Made by a program: the position numbers and the translations under genes. Below, one piece after another: positions 7,683 to 15,617 of a stretch of DNA of 41,430 bases. Under the pieces are notes generated by a model that had not been told where the DNA came from, searched no databases, and saw only the letters and a list, made by a program, of their open reading frames with translations. The stretch lies in contig JAKACH010000008.1 of the NCBI GenBank assembly GCA_021821635.1, positions 1 through 41,430 of the forward strand. Reading direction: 5' to 3'. This DNA comes from Thermoplasmata archaeon (GTDB lineage: Archaea > Thermoplasmatota > Thermoplasmata > Thermoplasmatales > Thermoplasmataceae). The number at the start of each line of letters is the position of its first letter. The stretch's first letter is position 1.

Positions 7683-8951
7683 TCACCCTCTTATAATTGA
7701 AGCGGTCATGCAGTGTGCTCCTCCATATCCGCCCGTCAACTCGGAAAGATTGGCAGTTACAAAATCAAGTCCATAGTCTTTTGCTGCCTTGCTCCTAGGA
7801 AACATGCTGTTGCCTCCATCGACGCTCACGGCATGCTCAATCGCTGCCAGTGTCGACGCTGAAAACACGTTCTGGGAAATCAGCTTTCTCAAGACCCTCG
7901 AGGAATCGACCGCAAGCACATGATTCTCCTTCAGCGTCAGAAAATTAGACGAATAGCTGAGTTGCTCCGCTATGCTGAGAGGTATTATTTCCACGCCCTT
8001 AGATTTTAGATATGCGGAAAGTGTGGTACTGGACTGCTTCTTGATCCCGTCATCCTGGCGTATGTAAATGGATCCTTTCGCCTTCTTTGCCAGAAGAGGT
8101 GATGTTACGGCCGCCTCCTTAGAAACAAAGTTAAAATAAGTATCAAGGTGCATATTGATCATCTGATCCCTGGGTTCTTTCTCCATAAAATCATATATCG
8201 GGTTCTCAACAATGAGGTATTCATCTGCACCAGAAATGCCCGAGTTTATGAACGATAATGCGCCATCAAGGTTTGTCCTTGACCCTATCCCGATGATAGC
8301 GTATTCTCCTGCTGGCATGAAATCGCCACCTTCAAAATAGCCCGTGTTTCCAAGAGACCTGAACTGCTCTTTGCTTTCATAAAGGGCTCTAAGGATAAAT
8401 TCAGTTATGCTGTTTTCTTTCTGACGCTGCCGCATTCTCATGCGACCGAAGAAAATACCCTTGCCTGAAACAGCCTGCTGGTCCCTCATGAAATACAGGT
8501 TTGCTAGTGGGAGATTCGAGTTAACCGATGGATAGTCAGGCCCGGTTTCCCCCTCTGATTTCAGCAGAACGGAAGGCTCAATCAGCATGAGATTGAAAAG
8601 AGTGGACGGATCCAGGACACTTATGTTGTCCCTGAAAGCTTTTTCTTCCCTTTTCACCGATTCCCTGTCACCTTCATATCTGACTGTCTTGAGCACTTTG
8701 TCAAGGAAGATCTGTCGAAACTTTCCCGAGGAATCAAACAATTCCATAACGACATCTTTAAGGAGCTTGACCCGCACACCCGCTTCTTTCAGGTACCGCT
8801 CAAGCTTTTCATGTTCCCTCACGGCCATTGTCGTCCTGTACGGCCTTTCGAAAAGGAAAGGCTTCGGGGCAAGCATTGCATAATCAATCTCCACCCCGGG
8901 TCTGTGCATTATAACTTCTCTGAGATTATTCCATTCGGCTCTTACAGACAT
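7683..8951 (-). CDS. arcA: Arginine deiminase
   Basis: It hydrolyses arginine to citrulline and ammonia, the first step of the arginine deiminase pathway, which yields ATP and ammonia and can help with acid stress. At 422 residues it matches the family (about 410). Guanidino-modifying enzyme motifs are present: NNLREVIMHRPG at the N-terminus, FMRDQ, YFEGGDF, NMHLDTYFNF and the C-terminal nucleophile Cys in GGYGGAHCMT. It follows nmd3 by 20 nt and is probably the last gene of that operon. A T-rich tract beyond its stop (ctttctttttc on the minus strand) may terminate transcription. No ornithine carbamoyltransferase, carbamate kinase or arginine/ornithine antiporter gene lies in this window. Confidence 0.93.
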   Translation of the reverse strand: MSVRAEWNNLREVIMHRPGVEIDYAMLAPKPFLFERPYRTTMAVREHEKLERYLKEAGVRVKLLKDVVMELFDSSGKFRQIFLDKVLKTVRYEGDRESVKREEKAFRDNISVLDPSTLFNLMLIEPSVLLKSEGETGPDYPSVNSNLPLANLYFMRDQQAVSGKGIFFGRMRMRQRQKENSITEFILRALYESKEQFRSLGNTGYFEGGDFMPAGEYAIIGIGSRTNLDGALSFINSGISGADEYLIVENPIYDFMEKEPRDQMINMHLDTYFNFVSKEAAVTSPLLAKKAKGSIYIRQDDGIKKQSSTTLSAYLKSKGVEIIPLSIAEQLSYSSNFLTLKENHVLAVDSSRVLRKLISQNVFSASTLAAIEHAVSVDGGNSMFPRSKAAKDYGLDFVTANLSELTGGYGGAHCMTASIIRG

Positions 8952-8971
8952 GAAAACAACGAAGGTAGCTA

Positions 8972-9985
8972 TTATTCGGTATAATAATATTTTTCCTTAT
9001 ACTTGAGAAGATTAACGCTCTCCATGCCTGCTGCGCTGATCTGCATCGTAATCTGCTTTCCTGCGGGATCCATGAGCATTGCTTCTTTCTCGTTAGCAGA
9101 AATAACCATGTAGTCAGATATTTCTGCCTTCATTTCAGAAAGCCTTATCCTTGAATGAATAAACTCGCTCCTTGTTACCTGGAGATGCATGCCACTCTCA
9201 ACAGATATTAGCTTTATTGCCGACTGGGATATTGAACTAACGATGTATTCATGATCGTTCATGTAAATCACGTTACCCCTGTCGAAATCAACTACCTTTA
9301 CCAGGTATGTGTACCTGTAGGTGTCGTACCCTCCTTCCCTGCCGAACATCTTCTTTGTTTTTGTTACCTCGCAAAAGAAACCTGAATTCATCCTGTTTAC
9401 AATGCTTTCGGCGAAACTCTTGCTTCCAAGGTAAAGGTCGTATCCGCCCTGCACGTTTTGTTGTTTCATGATGTATCTATTGCTTTTTGAATTTTCAGAC
9501 TTGCTTGCAAACTCTATTGTTTTGGCAAGCGCCTCGCCAAATATCCGAGACATCTTTCCTGATACAGGCCGGATCTGTACTATTGCTTCATAAGAGGATC
9601 CAGATATCTTATTGCACCTGGGACAACTGATGCTTCCTAATATGACTGGAATATCCACAAGCTGTTCCCCATGCACGCCATCGTTGCCCGAATAAGAAAC
9701 AAGACCCTTAGCAGTCTCCTTTCCCAGTGAAAGATCAGCTATGCTGACGGAATCAAGTGTAAATTTTGACCCATTTATTGAAACAGATTTCCTGGCAAGG
9801 GATTCTGCATCTTTTGGGGAAAAATTGTAAATCCAGTGCTTGCCTATCATAACCCCTCCGCATTTCCTGCACTGGGTTATCTGCATGGGTTGCACCTTTA
9901 GCATCAGCACCTGGTTAAGGCAATCGCTGCACAGGCCCATGGAAACCGCATCCTCTTTTCCGCACTTTATGCACTTTAAATTCAT
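8972..9985 (-). CDS. nmd3: NMD3-family 50S ribosome assembly protein
   Basis: The 337-residue protein is an archaeal NMD3 homologue. In eukaryotes NMD3 is the adaptor that exports the 60S subunit; archaeal forms keep the ribosome-binding part and are thought to act in large-subunit assembly. The N-terminus carries paired zinc CxxC motifs (CIKC, CSDC, CRKC, then CPRC), followed by the conserved SYEAIVQIRP region and the beta-rich eIF5A-like/SH3-like part (YTYLVKVVDFDRGNVIYMNDHEYIVSSIS). It lacks the eukaryotic nuclear-transport tail. Its ATG overlaps the acyl-CoA dehydrogenase stop as ATGA, indicating translational coupling, and arcA follows after 20 nt. The mix of ribosome biogenesis and catabolism in one operon is unusual. 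Confidence 0.85.
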   Translation of the reverse strand: MNLKCIKCGKEDAVSMGLCSDCLNQVLMLKVQPMQITQCRKCGGVMIGKHWIYNFSPKDAESLARKSVSINGSKFTLDSVSIADLSLGKETAKGLVSYSGNDGVHGEQLVDIPVILGSISCPRCNKISGSSYEAIVQIRPVSGKMSRIFGEALAKTIEFASKSENSKSNRYIMKQQNVQGGYDLYLGSKSFAESIVNRMNSGFFCEVTKTKKMFGREGGYDTYRYTYLVKVVDFDRGNVIYMNDHEYIVSSISQSAIKLISVESGMHLQVTRSEFIHSRIRLSEMKAEISDYMVISANEKEAMLMDPAGKQITMQISAAGMESVNLLKYKEKYYYTE

Positions 9986-11136
9986 TTTGGAAGACTCTTG
10001 TTTTTCCTGAAATACTTGACCAGGTTTGAAGCAACCAGGTGTTTCCTTATCTCAGTTGTACCTGCCCCAATCTGTCCCAAGATCGCATCTCTAAGCAGCC
10101 GCTCGACGCCCGAATCTTTGACATAGCCATAGCCGCCGTGGATCTGCAGTGCTTCCCTTGCTATATATTCTGCTGACTCGGCCGTGAAGAGTATTGCCGC
10201 CGCGGAATCTATGGCATTCATCCTGTCGTTCTGTATTTCAACAAGCGCCTTTTCACATAGTAGCTTGCTGGTTTCATATCTAGTGTACATGTTTGCAAGC
10301 TTTTCCTCGATTAGCTCAAACTCAGCTATGCTCTTTCCAAACTGCTTCCTCTCCACTGCATATTTGAGCGAAACCTCCAAAGCGTTCCTTGCGAGTCCAA
10401 CGAAAATGAATGAAAGTATAACTCTCTCGGCATTCAGCCCGCTCAGTATAATTTCCTTTCCCTCACCCTGCTTTCCAAGCACACGATCGACATTTAATGA
10501 CACATTGTCGAAGTAAATTTCTCCTGTTGGTGAGCCCCGCATTCCCATCTTTGAGAATTTTTTCCCCTTGGATACGCCCTTGTCAGTGTTAAGGACGACA
10601 AACGCAGTGAAGGAATCGCCGGTCCTTGCATACACAAGCATAAGATCTGCATATGGTGCGTTAGTGATGAGCGTCTTGCTGCCGTCAAGAATAAAGTGAT
10701 CCCCCTCCATTCTTGCCTGGGTCTTCATGGCAAGCGCGTCAGATCCTGATCCGGGCTCTGTCAGGCACAGGGAGGCAATCATCTCTCCGCTGCAAAGTTT
10801 CGGAAGGAATGTTTTCCTGATGTATTCGGAACCGTTTCTATATATTGAATCAACTACTAGGTTGCTGTGTGCACCATAAGACAATGAAAAAGATGCGGAA
10901 GAATATCCAAGCTCCTCTGTTACGATTGCCTGTGCATCGTAACCCAGGCCCGAACCACCGTATTCCTCAGGGACCGTTATGCCGAGAAATCCAAGCTTTC
11001 CTAATTTCCTGAATAGTTCCACAGGAAAGAAATCATCCTCGTCGATCTTCGCGCTGATTGGTTCCAGCTCTTTACGGGAAAATTCCCTGGCGGTTTCCCT
11101 TATCATCTTAAGCGACTCTTCTCTTTCGGTCATCAT
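9982..11136 (-). CDS. Acyl-CoA dehydrogenase, isovaleryl-CoA type
   Basis: This 384-residue FAD enzyme oxidises an acyl-CoA at the alpha-beta bond. Family motifs include ITVPEEYGGSGLGYDA, LTEPGSGSD and the C-terminal QIHGGYGYVKDSGVERLLRD. Two details point to the isovaleryl-CoA dehydrogenase subgroup: SLSYGAHSNL is typical of that group, and the usual C-terminal catalytic Glu (YEGT) is replaced by GAGT while a Glu is present in GLNAERVIL (about E237), the position used by isovaleryl-CoA dehydrogenase. A role in leucine or other branched-chain breakdown is inferred; no ETF or methylcrotonyl-CoA carboxylase genes are in the window. It is the first gene of the acd-nmd3-arcA operon. The start could be either of two adjacent Met codons. 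Confidence 0.9.
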   Translation of the reverse strand: MMTEREESLKMIRETAREFSRKELEPISAKIDEDDFFPVELFRKLGKLGFLGITVPEEYGGSGLGYDAQAIVTEELGYSSASFSLSYGAHSNLVVDSIYRNGSEYIRKTFLPKLCSGEMIASLCLTEPGSGSDALAMKTQARMEGDHFILDGSKTLITNAPYADLMLVYARTGDSFTAFVVLNTDKGVSKGKKFSKMGMRGSPTGEIYFDNVSLNVDRVLGKQGEGKEIILSGLNAERVILSFIFVGLARNALEVSLKYAVERKQFGKSIAEFELIEEKLANMYTRYETSKLLCEKALVEIQNDRMNAIDSAAAILFTAESAEYIAREALQIHGGYGYVKDSGVERLLRDAILGQIGAGTTEIRKHLVASNLVKYFRKNKSLPK

Positions 11137-11494
11137 GATTTCCAGACATGCTAATTTAAATTATAATGTTGTTTAAGTATACCGCCCATAGAGACATTCT
11201 ACCATGATCATATATATGGTCACTATCTTTTGGGAATGTTTTCAGGATTGACCTGACTCTCGCATTTGCAGTAGTGTGGCAGAAAACAGCCTCAGCATCA
11301 TAACCAGCAATGTAAAGCATGCTGACAATGGAGTCCAAACCAATCAGACATGATACAGTTACTTATGAGAACAAAATCACGTGAAATATACCGAATCCAT
11401 TATATATCTATTATACATATTAAACGGATGGTGGAAGGAAAGAAAAACGATATTGCTTTTAACATATCCACTGTTAAATTAATAGGTGACAGAA
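11137..11494. other. Intergenic region between divergent acd and dnaG
   Basis: This gap of about 350 nt separates two divergently transcribed genes and must hold both promoters. It contains several AT-rich TATA-like stretches (catatatatgg near 11210; cattatatatctattatacat near 11400-11420; cttttaacatat near 11457). A 60-codon minus-strand ORF with a TTG start (11156-11338) is present; it has no recognisable family and I do not call it a gene. No RNA gene was recognised. Confidence 0.5.
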
Positions 11495-12829
11495 ATGAAT
11501 GTAGATCCAAATCTAACAAAGTACATGATCAAAGTAAAGATTACGGCGGATGGGGTGGTTGAAAAGCCCGACGTCGTCGGCGCAATTTTTGGCCAAACAG
11601 AAGGACTTCTTGGAGACGAGCTAGATCTTAGGGACCTCCAGAAAGGGGGTAAAATTGGACGAATAGAAGTAGAGATAGACAGCAAAAAGGGACGCACTGA
11701 AGGTTCAGTTTTGATCCCTTCTGGGCTGGATCAGGTGGAAACATCCATTCTGGCTGCTTCATTGGAAACAATTGATAGGATAGGTCCATGCAAGGCAAAG
11801 GTAGACGTTGAATCCGTAGAGGATGTTCGAATCCAGAGAAGGCAGAAGATTGTCGAGAGGGCCCAGAATCTTTATAAGAAGATGAACCAGGGGTCCAAGA
11901 ACGTCAGTGAAAGCCTTGTCCAGTCCGTGCGGGAAGAAGTCGAGAAAGGTGAGATAATTTCATATGGCGATGAAAAGCTTCCAGCTGGCCCTGCAATAAA
12001 GGATTCCGATTCAATCATAGTTGTCGAGGGCAGAAGCGATGTGCTTAACCTTCTTAAATACGGAATAAAGAATACAATCGCAGTTCAGGGGACAAACATA
12101 CCTAAGACTGTACAGGAACTCTCCAGGCAGAGAACAGTAACCGTGTTCCTGGACGGGGACAGGGGAGGCGACCTTATTTTGAAAGAGATGCTTCAGGTTG
12201 CGGAAGTTGATTTCGTTGCCAGGGCACCCCCGGGCACAGAAGTCGAGGAGCTGACTTACAAGCAGCTATTCAAGGCACTTAAATACAAGACTCCTGTGGC
12301 ACAGTATCTTGCAATGAAGGGGATGACAGAAGAACTCAAGGAACTCCAGGAGAAGAACATTGCTGAGAAGGAGGAATCTCCAAAGAAGCCTGCCGAGAGC
12401 AAGCATGAGATCAGGGCCGAACCAAAATCTGAGCATCCATCTACCAATCAAGTTGTAAGAGAGAAAGTAGAGGAGGCACCGCAGGTTGCTGTTGCCAAGG
12501 TTGTGGAACCAGACCAGGCGGGCACAAAGGTGGACCTCAAGGACAGCGAAGCCATAGAACGGAGGCTGTCGACACTTCAAAAGGAAAAACTTACCGAGGT
12601 ATTCAACGAGGATGGAGAAGTTCTATCATCCTTCCCGCTTTCCGAGGCCTTTGATGGCCTTTCTGCAGTGAAATCTGCATTCGCAATTTTGACCGGCGGC
12701 GTAGTATCGCAGAGAATGGTTGATATTGCACATGACCTGGGAGCCAGGCAGATTTACGGAATAAAGGTCTCCAATCTTACAAAGAAACCAATAGATCTGA
12801 AGGTAGTTGAATGGGATCGTCGTTCGTAA
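11495..12829 (+). CDS. dnaG: Archaeal DnaG-type primase / exosome DnaG subunit
   Basis: The protein (about 444 residues) is the archaeal DnaG homologue. In archaea this TOPRIM protein is a stable subunit of the RNA exosome, where it promotes adenine-rich RNA binding; primase activity has been reported for some members. The N-terminus MNVDPNLTKYMIKVKITADGVVEKPDVVGAIFGQTEGLLG is diagnostic. TOPRIM residues are the Glu in VVEGRSDV (about E178) and the DxD in FLDGDRGGD (about D220/D222). A Lys/Glu/Pro-rich linker (about residues 285-345) separates a C-terminal domain. I chose ATG 11495 over GTG 11486 because aggtga, a good ribosome-binding site, lies 5 nt upstream of it. Its end overlaps the LonB-like gene by 19 nt. 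Confidence 0.93.
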   Translation: MNVDPNLTKYMIKVKITADGVVEKPDVVGAIFGQTEGLLGDELDLRDLQKGGKIGRIEVEIDSKKGRTEGSVLIPSGLDQVETSILAASLETIDRIGPCKAKVDVESVEDVRIQRRQKIVERAQNLYKKMNQGSKNVSESLVQSVREEVEKGEIISYGDEKLPAGPAIKDSDSIIVVEGRSDVLNLLKYGIKNTIAVQGTNIPKTVQELSRQRTVTVFLDGDRGGDLILKEMLQVAEVDFVARAPPGTEVEELTYKQLFKALKYKTPVAQYLAMKGMTEELKELQEKNIAEKEESPKKPAESKHEIRAEPKSEHPSTNQVVREKVEEAPQVAVAKVVEPDQAGTKVDLKDSEAIERRLSTLQKEKLTEVFNEDGEVLSSFPLSEAFDGLSAVKSAFAILTGGVVSQRMVDIAHDLGARQIYGIKVSNLTKKPIDLKVVEWDRRS

Positions 12830-14310
12830 ATGCCGATTATACAGACTTAGTAGATACTTCCCAGGTAAAGATACCTGCATCACCGCTCGACAGGATTATC
12901 GGTCAGGCTGAGGCAGTCAGGCTTGCCAAAATCGCAGCAGCCCAGGCAAGGCACCTTCTACTTGTAGGTCCGCCTGGGGTTGGAAAATCAATGATAGCAC
13001 AGGCGATGTCCTTCTACATACACAGACCAACGGAGGAAATAAGGGCAGTGCATAATCCACTCAGGCCGGAAAGGCCGCTTGTAGAGATAAAAACTGCAGC
13101 TGAGGTGCTTGCTGAGAAAGATGAGGAATCCGCCCTTGAGGAGCAGGTTCTTGACCCGAAGGATGCACCGCCGTTCGCAGCGGAGAGACTCGGGTTCCGA
13201 TGCCCGAGATGCGGCTTTATTTCATCTTACACAGAGACGGTATGCCCAAACTGCAATGCGCCAAAGACGCAGGTTTCACAGACAGGTCCGTTTGGTGACG
13301 TTTTCAATGTACTTGGAGCGGCTTTTGGAGTCCAGAATAACACTGACAGAGTTACATCCACTAGGCGTGTCGGCGACAAGGAGGAAGTGGTTATTTATGA
13401 GCGGTCGGGCGACAAGATCAGAGTACTTGACGAAAGGGCTCTGGAGAAGAAGAGAAAGCTGGAAAAGAGGAGCCCCACCAAGGTTATAGTTCCTCTGGAC
13501 AGGAACCCCTTCGTGCTTGCTACCGGTGCGAGCGAAACCGAATTACTGGGTGACGTGCGCCATGATCCATACGGCGGCCATCCGCATCTTGGAACACTCC
13601 CTTATGAGAGGGTAGTGGCAGGATCGATACACGATGCGCATCAGGGCGTTCTCTTCATAGATGAGATAAGCCATCTTGGATATATACAGAGATACATACT
13701 TACGGCAATGCAGGAAAAGGTTTTTCCCATCACGGGGAGGAATCCACAGAGTGCAGGGGCAAGCGTCAGAATGGACAAGGTTCCATGCAACTTTATACTC
13801 GTGGCAGCATGCAACATCAACGATCTTCAGTACATACTGAGCCCCCTGAGGTCCAGGATACTCGGCAGCGGTTACGAGGTGCTAATGGATACTACGATTC
13901 CCGATACACCAGAAAACAGGGGAAAATATATACAGTTCATAAGCCAGGAAATAACATCAGACGGCAAGATACCCCATATGGAAATTTCAGCATGCGAACT
14001 TGTAATTGAAGAGGGAAAAAGAAGGGCCAAGGAAGTTGATCACAGGGATAATTCCCTGACATTGAGGCTCAGGGAGCTAGGCGGCCTGATCAGGGCAGCA
14101 GGCGATATCGCCAAGACCGAGGGATCACGCCTCATTACCACTTCACATATGAAGGAAGCACTTAAAATTTACATTCCGGTAGAGGAAAAAATCAAGAAAG
14201 TATATGGCAATCTGGGAGCAGCATACGACATAGAGAATTCGCTCTCACAGAAAGGGAACCAGTACGAGATGACATATCACAACTACAACGAAGACAGGTC
14301 ATATCTTTAG
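12811..14310 (+). CDS. LonB-like AAA+ ATPase with zinc ribbon, lacking protease domain
   Basis: This 499-residue protein is closely related to the ATPase part of archaeal LonB. Walker A GPPGVGKS (53-60), Walker B GVLFIDEIS, sensor-1 (FILVAACN), Arg-finger region (SPLRSRI) and sensor-2 (LTLRLRELGGLIRAAGDIA) are all present. Two differences stand out. First, where LonB has its paired membrane helices between Walker A and B, this protein carries a zinc ribbon (CPRCGFISSYTETVCPNC; C131, C134, C145, C148). Second, it ends shortly after the AAA+ lid, with no Lon (S16) protease domain and no Ser-Lys dyad. It should be a soluble ATP-driven remodeller rather than a protease. The gene overlaps dnaG by 19 nt, implying coupled expression. 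Its substrate and partners are unknown; an exosome or RNA-protein remodelling role is speculation from context. Confidence 0.85.
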   Translation: MGSSFVNADYTDLVDTSQVKIPASPLDRIIGQAEAVRLAKIAAAQARHLLLVGPPGVGKSMIAQAMSFYIHRPTEEIRAVHNPLRPERPLVEIKTAAEVLAEKDEESALEEQVLDPKDAPPFAAERLGFRCPRCGFISSYTETVCPNCNAPKTQVSQTGPFGDVFNVLGAAFGVQNNTDRVTSTRRVGDKEEVVIYERSGDKIRVLDERALEKKRKLEKRSPTKVIVPLDRNPFVLATGASETELLGDVRHDPYGGHPHLGTLPYERVVAGSIHDAHQGVLFIDEISHLGYIQRYILTAMQEKVFPITGRNPQSAGASVRMDKVPCNFILVAACNINDLQYILSPLRSRILGSGYEVLMDTTIPDTPENRGKYIQFISQEITSDGKIPHMEISACELVIEEGKRRAKEVDHRDNSLTLRLRELGGLIRAAGDIAKTEGSRLITTSHMKEALKIYIPVEEKIKKVYGNLGAAYDIENSLSQKGNQYEMTYHNYNEDRSYL

Positions 14311-14592
14311 CCTGTCTGCCAGGCTGTTTATCTCGTGCGCGATTTCAAGGTCCTTCTCGGATATGCCGCCCTGATCATGTGTAACTGATTCTATCACCAC
14401 CTTGTCGTAGTAGACGCATATATCAGGGTGGTGATTGACTCTTTCAGCGATGTTTTCAATGTCCTTCATGAACCTCAACGCGACCTTGAAGCTGCCAAAC
14501 TGCACTTCCCTGTAAAGCTTGCCCTCCCTGACTTCCCAGCCTTTGAGTCTGGCAAGCCCGGTTTTTATCTCCTCGTCCTGCAGCAGAGTCAT
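14299..14592 (-). CDS. Pterin-4a-carbinolamine dehydratase
   Basis: This 97-residue protein has the full family signature: VNHHPDICVYYDKVVIESVTHDQGGISEKD, including the active-site His pair and the THD..G motif. The family dehydrates 4a-hydroxytetrahydropterin to regenerate pterin cofactor; homologues without an aromatic amino acid hydroxylase are suspected to act in molybdopterin metabolism. No pterin-dependent hydroxylase is visible here. Its 3' end overlaps the 3' end of the LonB-like gene by 12 nt in convergent orientation. The upstream gap of about 250 nt to the sufR-like gene contains a TATA-like stretch (gtataaaaatatt) but no gene I can support. Confidence 0.9.
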   Translation of the reverse strand: MTLLQDEEIKTGLARLKGWEVREGKLYREVQFGSFKVALRFMKDIENIAERVNHHPDICVYYDKVVIESVTHDQGGISEKDLEIAHEINSLADRLKI

Positions 14593-14845
14593 CCGAAAAA
14601 CACCAGAAGGGTCGATTGTCGATTCAGCAAGCGTCCTGTCAGTATTCTAGCATTTTGCAACAGACCTTTTCCTGTAAACATAAACACAGCTTTGATTAGC
14701 AGGGATGTATAAAAATATTGTTCTTACGAAATGGTATGATTCTTGATCGAATTGTTACATAAGTTTTTATGATGCACACAGGGAGGCTTATCCGTATCTC
14801 ATATTTTTTGCCTGCAGCCAGTAGAGCAAAACTTTCAATTAGCGG

Positions 14846-15526
14846 TCAAAGTTTGAGCTCTACTACGCACTTCCTGTCCCCTGTTGAAAATTTTTCTTTT
14901 ATTTTGAAATCTTCTCCGACTACTCCTTTCACGATGTTCATTCCAAGCGAACCGCAGATGGCTCCAGCGTTTTCTTTTGCCAGGTCATAGAATATGCAAT
15001 TATACCTTACGATCTTGGCTGATCCGCCTTCGACCACGAGTTTCGCAGAGTAACCCATCTTATTAAGCGACTCAACGAAGAGGCGGAGCTTGTCAAGTCT
15101 GCTTCCCCCGTCCGCTTCCTCATCAAGTTTTTGGTCATTTATGGCATAATTCTTCACAAGCTTATCTGCCACGCCGGCAAGAAGCCTGTTTAGTGTATCT
15201 TCTCCCATCTCTCCCCTGATTTCGTTCATGAGAAGGGAAGCAAGGGCAGCATATCTTTTTGGAAAGAGATCCATTCCCTTCTCGGTAAGGTCAAAGACCT
15301 TCCTTGGCCTGCCCGCCAGAGCATGCCTGAAGTCGTACTTGACATATCCTTTCGCAATGAGGGAATCCATGTGTTCTTTTACCGCGTTCTTGTTTATGCC
15401 CAGCAGCCTGGACAGGTCATCCATTGACTTCGAACTGTAACTTAGTTCCTGCAGAACCCTACCCCTAACTGGCCCAAAGAGCTCCGTTAGCGACTTATCA
15501 ACAGGATATTCTTCCAACATTTCCAC
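14846..15526 (-). CDS. SufR-like winged-helix Fe-S regulator
   Basis: The 226-residue protein has an N-terminal winged helix (VRGRVLQELSYSSKSMDDLSRLLGINKNAVKEHMDSLIAKGYVKYDF) followed by the Gly-Arg-Pro wing (AGRPRKVFDLTEKGMDLFP). The C-terminal domain contains three Cys in C-x13-C-x28-C (YNCIFYDL, GAICGSLG, RKCVVEL). This layout resembles SufR, the [4Fe-4S] repressor of suf operons in cyanobacteria and actinobacteria. It is divergent from sufCBDSU, the expected place for such a regulator. The start is either GTG 15526 or ATG 15520; a TATA-like element (attataaatac on the minus strand) about 26 nt upstream supports a near-leaderless start. Repression of suf by the Fe-S-loaded form is inferred. 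Confidence 0.8.
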   Translation of the reverse strand: MEMLEEYPVDKSLTELFGPVRGRVLQELSYSSKSMDDLSRLLGINKNAVKEHMDSLIAKGYVKYDFRHALAGRPRKVFDLTEKGMDLFPKRYAALASLLMNEIRGEMGEDTLNRLLAGVADKLVKNYAINDQKLDEEADGGSRLDKLRLFVESLNKMGYSAKLVVEGGSAKIVRYNCIFYDLAKENAGAICGSLGMNIVKGVVGEDFKIKEKFSTGDRKCVVELKL

Positions 15527-15548
15527 TACGAAGATAGAATACTGGATA

Positions 15549-15593
15549 GTATTTATAATTTGGTCACTTTAAACATTAAAAAGTGTTTAAATA
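15549..15593. promoter_or_regulatory. Divergent sufR/suf promoter with inverted-repeat operator
   Basis: TTTAAACA (15568-15575) and TGTTTAAA (15584-15591) form a perfect 8-bp inverted repeat with an 8-nt spacer; CACTTT/AAAGTG forms a second, offset one. The right arm overlaps the TATA-like box (tttaaata) about 26 nt before the sufC ATG, and the left arm lies just beyond the sufR TATA-like box (gtatttataatt, 15549-15560). Binding here could block both promoters. The role as a SufR operator is inferred from position. Confidence 0.6.
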
Positions 15594-15617
15594 GGATTAT
15601 CACATCCCAGACTGTAT

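Noticed and set aside
11156-11338. 60-codon minus-strand ORF between acd and dnaG
   Set aside because: It needs a TTG start, has no recognisable domain, and lies where two divergent promoters are expected. A decayed gene fragment cannot be excluded.
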